Shown here: positions 43,968 through 52,147 of the stretch, piece after piece
Numbering within the stretch: the stretch's first letter is position 1
Layout of the letters: every line of letters begins with the position of its first letter
From: CANLBN01 sp050298695
GTDB taxonomy: Bacteria; Pseudomonadota; Gammaproteobacteria; Pseudomonadales; Cellvibrionaceae
Assembly (NCBI GenBank): GCA_050298695.1
Contig: JBNKUQ010000011.1
Span: 1-54,630, forward strand
DNA length: 54,630 bases
Direction of reading: 5' to 3'
The notes under the pieces: model-generated
Database searches by the model: none
What the model was told of the DNA's origin: nothing
Seen by the model: only the letters and a program-made list of their open reading frames with translations
Made by a program: the position numbers and the translations under genes

Positions 43968-44119
43968 CTCGTTCCCATGCTCTGCGTGGGAATGCATACG
44001 GAAAATAAATAAAAATACTGAAAGTGTTAAGCGCAATTTGCCTGTGTTGTTCGTGAATCAAATAAAAAGTCGATGGTTTTGGGTGAGGTCTGCGTTCCCA
44101 CGCAGAGCGTGGGAACGAG
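43968..44119. repeat. MITE-like element with palindromic ends upstream of cobS
   Basis: A 29-base left end (43968-43996, CTCGTTCCCATGCTCTGCGT...) is an inverted copy, 27 of 29 bases, of the right end (44091-44119, ...GCGTGGGAACGAG). Each end is itself a hairpin (GTTCCCA-N-TGGGAA type). The 94-base interior has no gene. It fills most of the 301-base gap between cobC and cobS and ends 16 bases before the cobS start. A 102-codon plus frame across it (43831-44139) is a repeat artefact. Confidence 0.75.
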
Positions 44120-44135
44120 TGAATTCGACGATAAT

Positions 44136-44915
44136 ATGATTCACTACTGGTACGCTTTTTTAATCGCTTTGCAACTGCTGACTCGCTTGCCAGTCTCTTT
44201 TTTATTGCCCGCATCAGCGTGGTCGTCTCAAACCCAAGCGTATTCCCCCTTATTTTATCCAATCGTGGGTATGTTACTTGCGGGTATATTATTATTGGTA
44301 TCGGTTTTATTGCCTAGTCAGTTTTCTGCGTCATTAAGTGCGGGTTTGTTGTTAGTATGTTGGGTAGTGTTAACGGGGGCTTTGCACTTGGATGGTTTTG
44401 CCGATTCTATCGATGCCGCTTTTGCAGGGCATGCGGGCCAAGATAGTCCTGAACAGCGAGAAAAAATATTACGTGTATTTAAAGATCCTGCTGCGGGCCC
44501 AATGGCGGTTGTGGGTTTAGTTTTATTGCTACTGCTTAAGTGGTTATTGTTAACCTCTCTATCGTCTTATTGGTTACTTGTTTTATGTTTAGCCCTACCG
44601 TTGGCTCGCGTGATGGCGTTACTGTATATCGTGTCTACTCCCTATGTGAGTACTCAGGGTTTAGGTTCGGGATGGATTCAATCGGTGCCTAAAGGCCTTG
44701 CTGTATTTATTGGGCTCTTATCGTTTTTACTGTCTTTGATATTTCTATCATTTGTGAAGGCATTTATTTTATTTACCGTTTTAGCTTTACTGCTTTGGTG
44801 GTGGCGATACGTTTGGCTGCAAAAAATACAAGGTTTCGTGGGAGATTGTGTCGGTGCCTTGATTGAACTTAGCGAAGTGACAATACTGTTGGTCCTATGT
44901 TTTCTCCTTTTGTAG
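44136..44915 (+). CDS. cobS: Adenosylcobinamide-GDP ribazoletransferase
   Basis: CobS joins GDP-cobinamide with alpha-ribazole (phosphate) at the inner membrane to form adenosylcobalamin (phosphate). The 259-residue protein is very hydrophobic with several membrane helices and carries GALHLDGFADSIDAAFAG and EKILRVFKDPAAGPMAVVG, the family signature. ATG 44136 fits the family start; the frame also runs back through the repeat to 44073. No clear ribosome site lies before 44136, and the repeat end GGGAACGAG is the only purine-rich stretch nearby. Confidence 0.94.
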   Translation: MIHYWYAFLIALQLLTRLPVSFLLPASAWSSQTQAYSPLFYPIVGMLLAGILLLVSVLLPSQFSASLSAGLLLVCWVVLTGALHLDGFADSIDAAFAGHAGQDSPEQREKILRVFKDPAAGPMAVVGLVLLLLLKWLLLTSLSSYWLLVLCLALPLARVMALLYIVSTPYVSTQGLGSGWIQSVPKGLAVFIGLLSFLLSLIFLSFVKAFILFTVLALLLWWWRYVWLQKIQGFVGDCVGALIELSEVTILLVLCFLLL

Positions 44916-45853
44916 ATAGTATCATTGTCATCACCTTGGCATTATTACTGGATCGTGTATTAGGTGAGCCGAAACAATTCCATCCTTTGGTGGGCTTTGG
45001 TTTTTTAGCGAGTACTTGTGAGCGATGCTGTAATCAATCTCGTTGGCCACCACTCGTTGTCCAGTGTGCTGGTATGTTGGCTTGGTTTGTTTGTGTGGTC
45101 TTACTGACGGTATTGTTAGTTGTTGCCATTGCTTATGGTAAGCAATTCGTCAATCAATTCTCACTATTACCTGAGGTTGCGGTTGTTTATCTTTGTGTAG
45201 GCTATACCAGTTTGCGCCAGCATGCCTTGGCTGTTTTGTTTCCCTTACAAAAAAATCGTATTGAACAGGCACGGGAAAAGGTAGGTTTGATTGTCAGCCG
45301 CGATACACAAATGATGGATGCAACAAAAATACGGCAAGCGACAATTGAATCTGTTTTAGAAAATGGTAGCGATGCTGTTATAGCGCCTTTGTTCTGGTAT
45401 ATGGTTGCCGGTTTGCCCGGTATTATTTTATATCGCTTAGCCAATACCCTGGATGCGATGTGGGGCTATAAAACCCCACGCTTTTTATACTTTGGTCGTT
45501 TTGCGGCACGTATGGACGATATTCTCAATTGGTTTCCTGCTCGCATCACCGCATCGTTGTACACTGTTCTTGGTAATCGCTCTAGGGCTTGGCATTGTTG
45601 GCAAGAACAATCCGTACACTGTGAAAGTCCTAATGCGGGTGTTGTGATGGCCGCAGGTGCGGGTGCATTAGGGATTCAACTGGGGGGCGATAGCATTTAT
45701 CATGGCCAACCAAAAACAAAACCTATTTTGGGAGAAGGTCAATTGCCAGATAACGATGATCTTATGCGAGCGCTTCGTTTGCTGGATCGTAGTCTTTATT
45801 TATTGGTGGGATTGTTAATGACATTAGCAGTGGTGAGTTATGATCGGATTTGA
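44897..45853 (+). CDS. cbiB: Adenosylcobinamide-phosphate synthase CbiB
   Basis: CbiB (CobD in Pseudomonas naming) attaches aminopropanol (phosphate) to adenosylcobyric acid, re-making the linker that CbiZ removes. The 318-residue membrane protein begins with DRVLGEPKQFHPLVGFG and continues with VGLIVSRDTQMMDATKIRQA, ATIESVLENGSDAVIAPLFW, YRLANTLDAMWGYKTPRFLYFGRFAARMDDILN (here split into adjacent blocks) and CESPNAGVVMAAGAGALGI. It overlaps cobS by 19 bases and the next gene by 14, indicating tight coupling. Confidence 0.95.
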   Translation: MFSPFVDSIIVITLALLLDRVLGEPKQFHPLVGFGFLASTCERCCNQSRWPPLVVQCAGMLAWFVCVVLLTVLLVVAIAYGKQFVNQFSLLPEVAVVYLCVGYTSLRQHALAVLFPLQKNRIEQAREKVGLIVSRDTQMMDATKIRQATIESVLENGSDAVIAPLFWYMVAGLPGIILYRLANTLDAMWGYKTPRFLYFGRFAARMDDILNWFPARITASLYTVLGNRSRAWHCWQEQSVHCESPNAGVVMAAGAGALGIQLGGDSIYHGQPKTKPILGEGQLPDNDDLMRALRLLDRSLYLLVGLLMTLAVVSYDRI

Positions 45854-46856
45854 ACATGGCGGGAATCTGCAACAAGCCGAAAAATATTGGAGTAAACCTG
45901 CGCGAGGTTGGCTAGATCTATCGACTGGGATTAGTCCCTGGGTGTATCCAGTTCCTGCTGTTCCCGATTCTGTGTGGCGAAGTCTGCCTTATCCTAGTGA
46001 ATCCTTACGTAAAGCGGCAGCTATTTATTATCAATGCTCTCCCAAAGCAGTTACTCCCGTGAACGGCTCTCAAGAGGCAATTACATTGCTTCCTCAATTA
46101 TTGAGACCGGCGAGAGTTGCCATTCCGGCCATGGGTTATCGCGAGCATGAGCAAGCCTGGTCAGCGGCAGGGCATCATGTGGTTTATTATCGGCATTGGT
46201 CTGAATTGTTATTACAAATACAACACAGGCAGGTGGATCATGTCGTTGTTATCAATCCTAATAATCCCACAACGGAATTACTGAGTCTCAAGCAAATGCT
46301 TTATTTGCATGAACAGTTACAAGAGCGTGGTTATTTGATCATTGATGAAGCGTTTATGGATAGTCATGGTCAACAACATTTACCTTCTTTACTGAATTTA
46401 CCTAAGGTCATTGTATTGCGCTCTTTGGGAAAGTTTTTTGGCTTAGCCGGTGTACGCTTGGGTTTTGTACTAGGTGAAGGGCTGGTAGTCGATGAACTTC
46501 GTCAGCGCTTATTGTTATGGGGGGTGAATCGCCCTGCTCAATGGCTTGGAACGCAAGCCTTAATTGATCGACGTTGGCAGCAACAACAGCGAAAGCGGAT
46601 TGCTACACAAAGCCAACAATTGCTGCTTTTATTACATCGCCTGCACTGGGGGGAATGCAAATCCGCTGGTTTATTTATTACCGTTAACGGTGATCGTGGA
46701 CAACTGGAAAGTATTTTTGAGAGAGCGGGTGAAGCAGGACTTTTATTGCGGTATCAGCGCATAAGCGGCGGGCAAGCATGGTTACGCGTTGGTTTACCCG
46801 GCAAGCATATCCTACGTTTACAGCAATTTTTGCAACAGATGGTTGATTATGTGTAA
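45840..46856 (+). CDS. cobD: Threonine-phosphate decarboxylase (PLP-dependent)
   Basis: The enzyme decarboxylates L-threonine O-3-phosphate to aminopropanol phosphate, the linker used by CbiB. The 338-residue fold-type I aminotransferase-like protein opens FEHGGNLQQAEKYW and has LDLSTGISPWVYP, the cofactor-site NPNNPT, IIDEAFMD and the PLP lysine in RSLGKFFGLAGVRLGF. The symbol follows Salmonella usage; the same protein is called CobC in Pseudomonas. Its stop overlaps the ATG at 46849 that opens the btuF frame. Confidence 0.92.
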   Translation: MIGFEHGGNLQQAEKYWSKPARGWLDLSTGISPWVYPVPAVPDSVWRSLPYPSESLRKAAAIYYQCSPKAVTPVNGSQEAITLLPQLLRPARVAIPAMGYREHEQAWSAAGHHVVYYRHWSELLLQIQHRQVDHVVVINPNNPTTELLSLKQMLYLHEQLQERGYLIIDEAFMDSHGQQHLPSLLNLPKVIVLRSLGKFFGLAGVRLGFVLGEGLVVDELRQRLLLWGVNRPAQWLGTQALIDRRWQQQQRKRIATQSQQLLLLLHRLHWGECKSAGLFITVNGDRGQLESIFERAGEAGLLLRYQRISGGQAWLRVGLPGKHILRLQQFLQQMVDYV

Positions 46857-47916
46857 AAGTGTTTGTTTGTTATTACGTTTTTTCTTAAAAAGAATATTGT
46901 TGTCATTCCCGTGTAGACGGGAATCCAGAGCATACAGATTTTGTTTAAGCCTGGATTCCCGCCTGCGCGGGAATGACGAGAGGTTTTTTTGGGGTAAACC
47001 ACAATGTCACAACAAAAGTAATTTCAATTTAATCCTGTCAATTTGCTTATTAATAGTTTCTCAATTCATCGCTGCGCCAGTTTATGCCGATATAAAAGTC
47101 ACGGATTATGCCGGCAATACCGTACAAATTTCACAACCGGCAAAACGCATTGTTGCATTAGCGCCACACATTGTAGAAAACACATTTTCTGCCGGAGCGG
47201 GTGATTTATTAGTGGGAGTTGTGAGTTATTCGGATTACCCAGAGGCAGCAAAAGCGATTAAGCGAGTGGGTAGTATTCAAGCATTTAGTCTAGAAGCTGT
47301 TTTAGCCCGCAAGCCTGATTTGGTGGTTGCTTGGTCCTCGTCTTTGTCGCCTGCTGTTTTACAAAAATTTCGCGATTTAAATATCACTGTCTATTTAGAT
47401 GAGCCTAGAAAACTAGAAGATGTCGCACGGTCGATACGTGCGATTGGAGTATTGACGGGGCGTAGTGAAACGAGTGAACGAGCCGCTCTTAATTATTTAA
47501 CCAAACTGGAGACATTCAAACACGAATATGCTCAACATACGCCTGTTAGTCTGTTTTATCCTATTTGGAATGAACCGCTACAAACGGTTAATGGTCAGCA
47601 TATTATTAGTGATGTTATGCGTTTATGTGGAGGGGAAAATATTTTCGCGGATGCTGCCGCTATTGCCCCTAAGGTAAGCGTCGAGACTGTATTGGCGAGA
47701 AATCCGGAGGTGATTATTGCTAGCGGTATGGGTGATGTGCGTCCCGACTGGCTAGATGACTGGAAACAATGGCCGATGATAAAAGCGGTCAAGAATAACC
47801 ATTTATTTTTTATTCATCCAGACTTGTTACAGCGTCATACGGTCCGCTTACTTGAGGGAGCAGATATCTTATGTCACCAGTTAGAAAAGGTTCGGCTTGA
47901 CCTAAGGTTTCAGTAA
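46849..47916 (+). CDS. btuF: Cobalamin-binding periplasmic protein BtuF, N terminus disrupted by a repeat
   Basis: BtuF delivers B12 to BtuCD. The mature part is clear from about 47090: ITDYAGNTVQ-like start, PAKRIVALAPHIVENTFSAGAG, VGVVSYSDYPEAAKAIKRVG, FSLEAVLARKPDLVVAW, and a C-terminal HPDLLQRHTVRLLEGAD. A normal export signal (NLILSICLLIVSQFIAAPVYA) precedes it, but no usual start codon lies before that signal in frame. ATG 47004 with GGGG upstream is one base out of frame. The nearest in-frame ATG is 46849, inside the end of the decarboxylase gene, and would add about 60 residues coded by a REP palindrome. The frame is open to 46789. Confidence 0.8.
   Translation: MCKSVCLLLRFFLKRILLSFPCRRESRAYRFCLSLDSRLRGNDERFFWGKPQCHNKSNFNLILSICLLIVSQFIAAPVYADIKVTDYAGNTVQISQPAKRIVALAPHIVENTFSAGAGDLLVGVVSYSDYPEAAKAIKRVGSIQAFSLEAVLARKPDLVVAWSSSLSPAVLQKFRDLNITVYLDEPRKLEDVARSIRAIGVLTGRSETSERAALNYLTKLETFKHEYAQHTPVSLFYPIWNEPLQTVNGQHIISDVMRLCGGENIFADAAAIAPKVSVETVLARNPEVIIASGMGDVRPDWLDDWKQWPMIKAVKNNHLFFIHPDLLQRHTVRLLEGADILCHQLEKVRLDLRFQ
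46902..46977. repeat. REP palindrome at the 5' end of btuF
   Basis: GTCATTCCCGTGTAGACGGG... (46902-46928) and CTGGATTCCCGCCTGCGCGG... (46951-46977) are 27-base imperfect inverted arms around a 22-base spacer. This is the widespread GTCATTCCCGC...GCGGGAATGAC type. It shares the ATCCAG/CTGGAT inner ends and 22-base spacer with the element at 5940-6013. Confidence 0.85.
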
Positions 47917-47931
47917 TTCTTTAGAAGTGCT

Positions 47932-48270
47932 CTATAGTGTGTCATTATCATCAAGAAAGTTTTCCATAACACCGGCGACGGTAGAGCGTAGTTTTTCTCG
48001 ACTTAGTAACTTTTCTTGTACAGCTTCAGGAAGCTCTGTAAATAAAATAATATTCTTGCTAATTAATAAATAAATAAGGTCTTCGGTTATACGAGCGACA
48101 TCCTTATCCGATTCGGCTAATACATGGCGGGATAGGTCGATTTCACGGCTATTGAATAAGAAGGTGACAATTTCAGGTGACGTTGCAGCTAAAAATTCGC
48201 GGTGCGCATTATCCGTAGTCTGTGTGAGTGATACAATTTCGCCACTTTCATTGCGTTTTACATAAGGCAT
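47932..48270 (-). CDS. Small conserved hypothetical protein (MPYV-type)
   Basis: The 112-residue product starts MPYVKRNESGEIVSLTQ and contains TEDLIYLLISKNIILFTELP and EAVQEKLLSREKLRS. Proteins with this start and ending are common in proteobacteria and often mislabelled as tryptophan synthase beta-like; their function is not known to me. ATG 48270 with AAGAGA upstream fits the family start; an earlier in-frame ATG at 48321 adds 17 residues and also has a GGA before it. It converges with btuF, 15 bases apart, and is divergent from the secretion genes. Confidence 0.75.
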   Translation of the reverse strand: MPYVKRNESGEIVSLTQTTDNAHREFLAATSPEIVTFLFNSREIDLSRHVLAESDKDVARITEDLIYLLISKNIILFTELPEAVQEKLLSREKLRSTVAGVMENFLDDNDTL

Positions 48271-48345
48271 TGACGCATCTCTTTGTGTATGATCTATAGT
48301 AGAGAGTAGACTAATATTCATTTTATTCCGGTAATTCTTAAAAAT

Positions 48346-50508
48346 ATGTCCTTATCGTCTTCGCAAGCTGTAGAAAATGTAACTGCTGATGCCGTGGTAT
48401 ATGATCCACTGTTACAGTGCTTGCTACAGATTACTCGTTTAAAAGAAACGCCTTGTTCAGAAACATCCTTGATTGCGGGCTTGCCTCTCGTGAATCAACG
48501 ATTAACCCCTGAATTATTTGTACGTGCAGCGAAGCGCGCAGGTTTGGAGTCGAAAGTTTGTGAACGACCACTTTCTGATATCCCTGAGCTTGTGTTACCG
48601 GTTGTTCTATTATTAGAACTCAATCGCGCTATTGTCATAACCGGTCTCAATAAAGAGGCCTCTACGGTGAAGGTGCTCAGCCTTGAATCAGCCGAAGAAA
48701 AAGAGCTACCTTTGACGACTCTTGAGAAGACGTATTCGGGCTACTGTATTTACGTGCGCGAACAACAGCAATTAGATGTAGATCATGAAATCAACGTCGA
48801 ATCTCAACAACATTGGTTTTGGTCTGTCATGAAATCTTCATGGCGAATTTATCGAGATATTTTGTTAGCTTCATTTTTTATAAATTTATTTGCTGTCGCC
48901 ACGCCGTTATTTGTGATGAATGTTTACGACAGAGTGGTACCTAATCAAGCGCTGGAAACATTGTGGGTATTAGCCGTTGGGGTGATATTGGTTTACGTTT
49001 TTGATGTTGTGTTAAAAGGTTTACGCGCGTATTTTATTGAGGTGGCTGGTAAAAAATCGGATATTTTATTGTCATCTTTTTTATTTGAACGAGTGCTTGG
49101 TGCGCGTTTTAGTGAACGTCCTAAGTCTGTTGGTTCTTTTGTTAGTCAGTTTCGAGAATTTGATACGGTTAGAAATTTCTATACATCCTCTACGATATCC
49201 GCACTTGTTGACATTCCCTTTGTACTACTTTTTTTATTACTTATTTTTTATGTTGGCGGAGCCTTGGTTTGGGTGCCTTTAATCGCTTTACCATTGATTA
49301 TTATCTGTGGTTGGTGCTTGCAAAAACCAATTAAGCATGCGGTTGAACAGACCTTTGCTTCATCGGCACAAAAAAATGCCACCTTAGTTGAATCTCTTAT
49401 TGGACTGGAAACCGTTAAAATATTGGATGCAGAAGGTTCTTTACAAAGACTATGGGAAAAATCGGTAGGGCATTTGGCGCAATGGAGTCAGCGCATGCGT
49501 ATGCTGTCTCTATCGGTAGGCTTGTTCTCTGGTTTGGTTCAACAGTTAGCTAGTGTTGTGTTAATTATTGTTGGCGTCTACTTGATTGTTGAACGCGAGC
49601 TTACGATGGGGGCATTGATTGCGTGTTTCATGTTGGCGAGTCGAGCGATGGCACCGATTTCTCAAGTCGCTAGTTTAATGGTCAGCTATGACCAAACTAA
49701 AACTGCATTAAGTACCTTGGATGATATCGTTGCAAAGACCCAAGAACGCAATCCGGAAAAACCTTTTGTTAAACGCCCGAGTTTTGATGGTGCCATTCAA
49801 TTTAATAAAGTGACTTTTCATTATCCTGACGATAAGCAGGTTGCTTTGGATACCCTCTCTTTTAAAATTAATCCCGGAGAAAAAGTGGCCATTATTGGTC
49901 GCATTGGTTCCGGTAAAACTACGGTACAAAAATTGATGTTAGGTCTTTATCAGCCTACATCAGGCAGTATATTGTTTGACGGCATCGATCATCAGCAAAT
50001 TGATCCTGCCGATTTACGTCAACACATTGGTGCTGTACCGCAAGATATCGTGTTATTTTCGGGGTCTATAAAAGACAATATTGTCTATGGGCTCTCCCAC
50101 GCAAGCGATGAAGATATTGTGCGAGTTGCAAAATTGTCGGGTGTAAAAGAATTTGTTGATAGGCACCCACTGGGTTTTGATCGCGATGTGGGTGAGCGAG
50201 GGCAAGCTTTATCCGGTGGGCAGCGACAAAGCGTTGGTATCGCTCGCGCATTGCTAAATGATCCCTCCATGTACCTGCTTGATGAGCCCACCAGTGGTAT
50301 GGACAATAGCTCTGAAACGGCAATAAAAGACCACTTATCTCAAGTACTTGTTGATAAAACACTTGTGCTCGTGACCCATAAAACGTCATTGCTATCATTA
50401 GTTGATCGCATCATTGTATTGGATGGTGGACGCCTTATTGCAGACGGTCCCAAAGAAGCTGTACTCGATGCATTAAAAAAAGGACAGTTACGTGTTGCGC
50501 AACCTTAG
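48346..50508 (+). CDS. lapB: Type I secretion ABC transporter with C39-like domain (LapB type)
   Basis: This is the inner-membrane ATPase/permease of a type I secretion system for a large adhesin. The 720-residue protein has an N-terminal C39-peptidase-like domain (about 15-145) in which the catalytic cysteine position is not kept (VVYDPLLQCLLQITR), so it should bind but not cut its substrate. A six-helix membrane domain follows (about 165-440), then the ATPase with Walker A IIGRIGSGKTTVQ, signature QALSGGQRQSVGIARALL, Walker B MYLLDEPTSGMD and VTHKTSLL. It overlaps the adaptor gene by 17 bases. The adhesin gene downstream supports the LapB assignment. Confidence 0.92.
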   Translation: MSLSSSQAVENVTADAVVYDPLLQCLLQITRLKETPCSETSLIAGLPLVNQRLTPELFVRAAKRAGLESKVCERPLSDIPELVLPVVLLLELNRAIVITGLNKEASTVKVLSLESAEEKELPLTTLEKTYSGYCIYVREQQQLDVDHEINVESQQHWFWSVMKSSWRIYRDILLASFFINLFAVATPLFVMNVYDRVVPNQALETLWVLAVGVILVYVFDVVLKGLRAYFIEVAGKKSDILLSSFLFERVLGARFSERPKSVGSFVSQFREFDTVRNFYTSSTISALVDIPFVLLFLLLIFYVGGALVWVPLIALPLIIICGWCLQKPIKHAVEQTFASSAQKNATLVESLIGLETVKILDAEGSLQRLWEKSVGHLAQWSQRMRMLSLSVGLFSGLVQQLASVVLIIVGVYLIVERELTMGALIACFMLASRAMAPISQVASLMVSYDQTKTALSTLDDIVAKTQERNPEKPFVKRPSFDGAIQFNKVTFHYPDDKQVALDTLSFKINPGEKVAIIGRIGSGKTTVQKLMLGLYQPTSGSILFDGIDHQQIDPADLRQHIGAVPQDIVLFSGSIKDNIVYGLSHASDEDIVRVAKLSGVKEFVDRHPLGFDRDVGERGQALSGGQRQSVGIARALLNDPSMYLLDEPTSGMDNSSETAIKDHLSQVLVDKTLVLVTHKTSLLSLVDRIIVLDGGRLIADGPKEAVLDALKKGQLRVAQP

Positions 50509-51835
50509 TGTTAATCATTCAATAAACGATGATGACGTGGCCTATGCCTCGTCAGCGGCGGCGGCAGTCATGCAGCAATCGCCACGGGGTGGTCAACAAC
50601 TTTTGTGGGCCATCGCTACTTTTATTGTCGTTATGCTCACCTGGGCAGCTTTTGCAGAAATTGATGAATTCACCCGAGGTGATGGCAAAGTTATTCCTTC
50701 ACGCTCCGTACAATTAATCCAGAATTTGGAAGGTGGCATCGTTTCCGAAGTTTTTGTACGCGAGGGACAGCAAGTTGCACGGGGAGAAGCGTTATTGCGT
50801 TTAGATGATATGCGTTTTTCTTCTTCTTTACGAGAGACGGAAGTGAGCCTGTCACAACTCAACGTAAAGACAGCCCGTTTGAAAGCAGAAGCTGAAGGTA
50901 GTCCTTTTCCTGAAGAGCAATTGCTAAAAACTTTACCCGAAAAAGAAGTGAATACCGAAAAAGCGCTTTATCTGGCTCGCCAACAAGAGTTGCAATCTAA
51001 TAACCAAATTATTCGTCAGCAAATCACACAAAAACAACAAGAATTATCTGAGCTGCGTGCAAAGATAAGCCAGTTGCAACGAAGCTACCAATTACTTAAC
51101 GATGAGTTGCAGTTAACCCAACCCCTGGTAAAAGAAGGGGCTGTATCACAAGTGGAGTTATTGCGTTTGCAGCGGCAAGTCAACGACTTGTCGGGTGAAT
51201 TACAGGCATCGCGTTTATCGTTCCCGAGGATACAAGCATCGCTAGGTGAGCTTGAGCAAACATTAGTGGCAGCAGAGTCAGCTTTTCGTAGTGAAGCACA
51301 ATCGGAATATAACGACATACAAGCAGAATTGGCACGTTTAAACGAGTCTAGTCAGGCTATTGTTGATCAGGTTGATCGTCGTTTAGTTAAGTCTCCGGTA
51401 GCCGGTACTATCAAACAATTGTTTGTTAAGACCTTGGGTGGGGTGGTTCAACCAGGCATGGATATGGTTGCCATTGTGCCCTCCGAGGATCGTCTCTTGA
51501 TTGAAACGCGTATTCGCCCATCAGATATTGCTTTTATGCACCCAGGCCAAAGTGCTGTGGTAAAGTTTACCGCCTATGATTTTTCAATACATGGTGGGCT
51601 GGATGGTAAGGTGGTGAACATTAGCCCCGACACAATCTTAAATGAAGAAGGGGAAAGCTTCTATTTGGTCCAAATCGAAACGGACTCCTCATATCTGGGT
51701 AATGAGTCTAAGCCTTTACCCATCATTCCTGGCATGACAGTGAATGTCGATATTCTTACAGGTAAAAAGACCGTCCTCGACTACATCCTTAAACCCATAC
51801 TAAAAACAAAACAGTTGGCTCTAAGGGAGCGTTAG
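50492..51835 (+). CDS. lapC: HlyD-family periplasmic adaptor (LapC type)
   Basis: The adaptor links the ABC exporter to the TolC channel. The 447-residue protein has one membrane segment (about 37-55), a split lipoyl domain (GKVIPSRSVQLIQNLEGGIV and later SPVAGTIKQLFVKTLGGVVQPG) and a long coiled-coil hairpin (about 95-300). A beta-barrel end completes it (RIRPSDIAFMHPGQSAVVKFTAYDFS, PGMTVNVDILTGKKTVLDYI), the family C-terminal signature. The start is GTG 50492 with AGGA eight bases upstream; TTG 50495 is an alternative. Confidence 0.93.
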   Translation: MLRNLSVNHSINDDDVAYASSAAAAVMQQSPRGGQQLLWAIATFIVVMLTWAAFAEIDEFTRGDGKVIPSRSVQLIQNLEGGIVSEVFVREGQQVARGEALLRLDDMRFSSSLRETEVSLSQLNVKTARLKAEAEGSPFPEEQLLKTLPEKEVNTEKALYLARQQELQSNNQIIRQQITQKQQELSELRAKISQLQRSYQLLNDELQLTQPLVKEGAVSQVELLRLQRQVNDLSGELQASRLSFPRIQASLGELEQTLVAAESAFRSEAQSEYNDIQAELARLNESSQAIVDQVDRRLVKSPVAGTIKQLFVKTLGGVVQPGMDMVAIVPSEDRLLIETRIRPSDIAFMHPGQSAVVKFTAYDFSIHGGLDGKVVNISPDTILNEEGESFYLVQIETDSSYLGNESKPLPIIPGMTVNVDILTGKKTVLDYILKPILKTKQLALRER

Positions 51836-52147
51836 TATTCATTCTTTGTTGAGTCTTGATTGAGATCATTATGTATTCTAAAAGGCATGATTTTTTGTCT
51901 ATTTCAGGCTCGAAGTAAGATTAAGTTATCCGTTTGTCGGTTTTTTGGCATTATTCGTCATCCTATATCACGCGCACTATTTAGGGTATTTGCTTTAAGT
52001 GTTTGATTTTTATACATATTGCTTAATGCTAAGTTCTAGTGGCACAATATCGGGGCATAATAAAAAACTTGTGGTTAAAAAATAAACCGCTAAAATGTGA
52101 CTCATGTCACAAAACTGAAATGTAAAGACACCTAAGGAAAAATTTAC
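51836..52147. other. Regulatory gap upstream of the TolC-like gene
   Basis: This 312-base gap interrupts the export operon. Its AT-rich sequence has no credible gene. The clearest element is a CRP-type palindrome at 52096-52111, listed separately. No strong terminator was found after lapC, so read-through into the channel gene is possible alongside a local promoter. Confidence 0.45.
52096..52111. promoter_or_regulatory. CRP/Vfr-type binding site
   Basis: TGTGA-CTCATG-TCACA is a perfect TGTGA-N6-TCACA palindrome, flanked by AAA on the left and AAA on the right (52093-52114), which fits the consensus of cAMP receptor proteins. It lies 36 bases before the ATG of the TolC-like gene. That is close enough for either repression or control of a promoter overlapping the site. 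Confidence 0.65.

Noticed and set aside
43831..44139. A 102-codon frame between cobC and cobS
   Set aside because: Most of it is read from the palindromic element (its product contains FPRRAWERV-type sequence typical of such repeats), and it overlaps cobC and runs into cobS.
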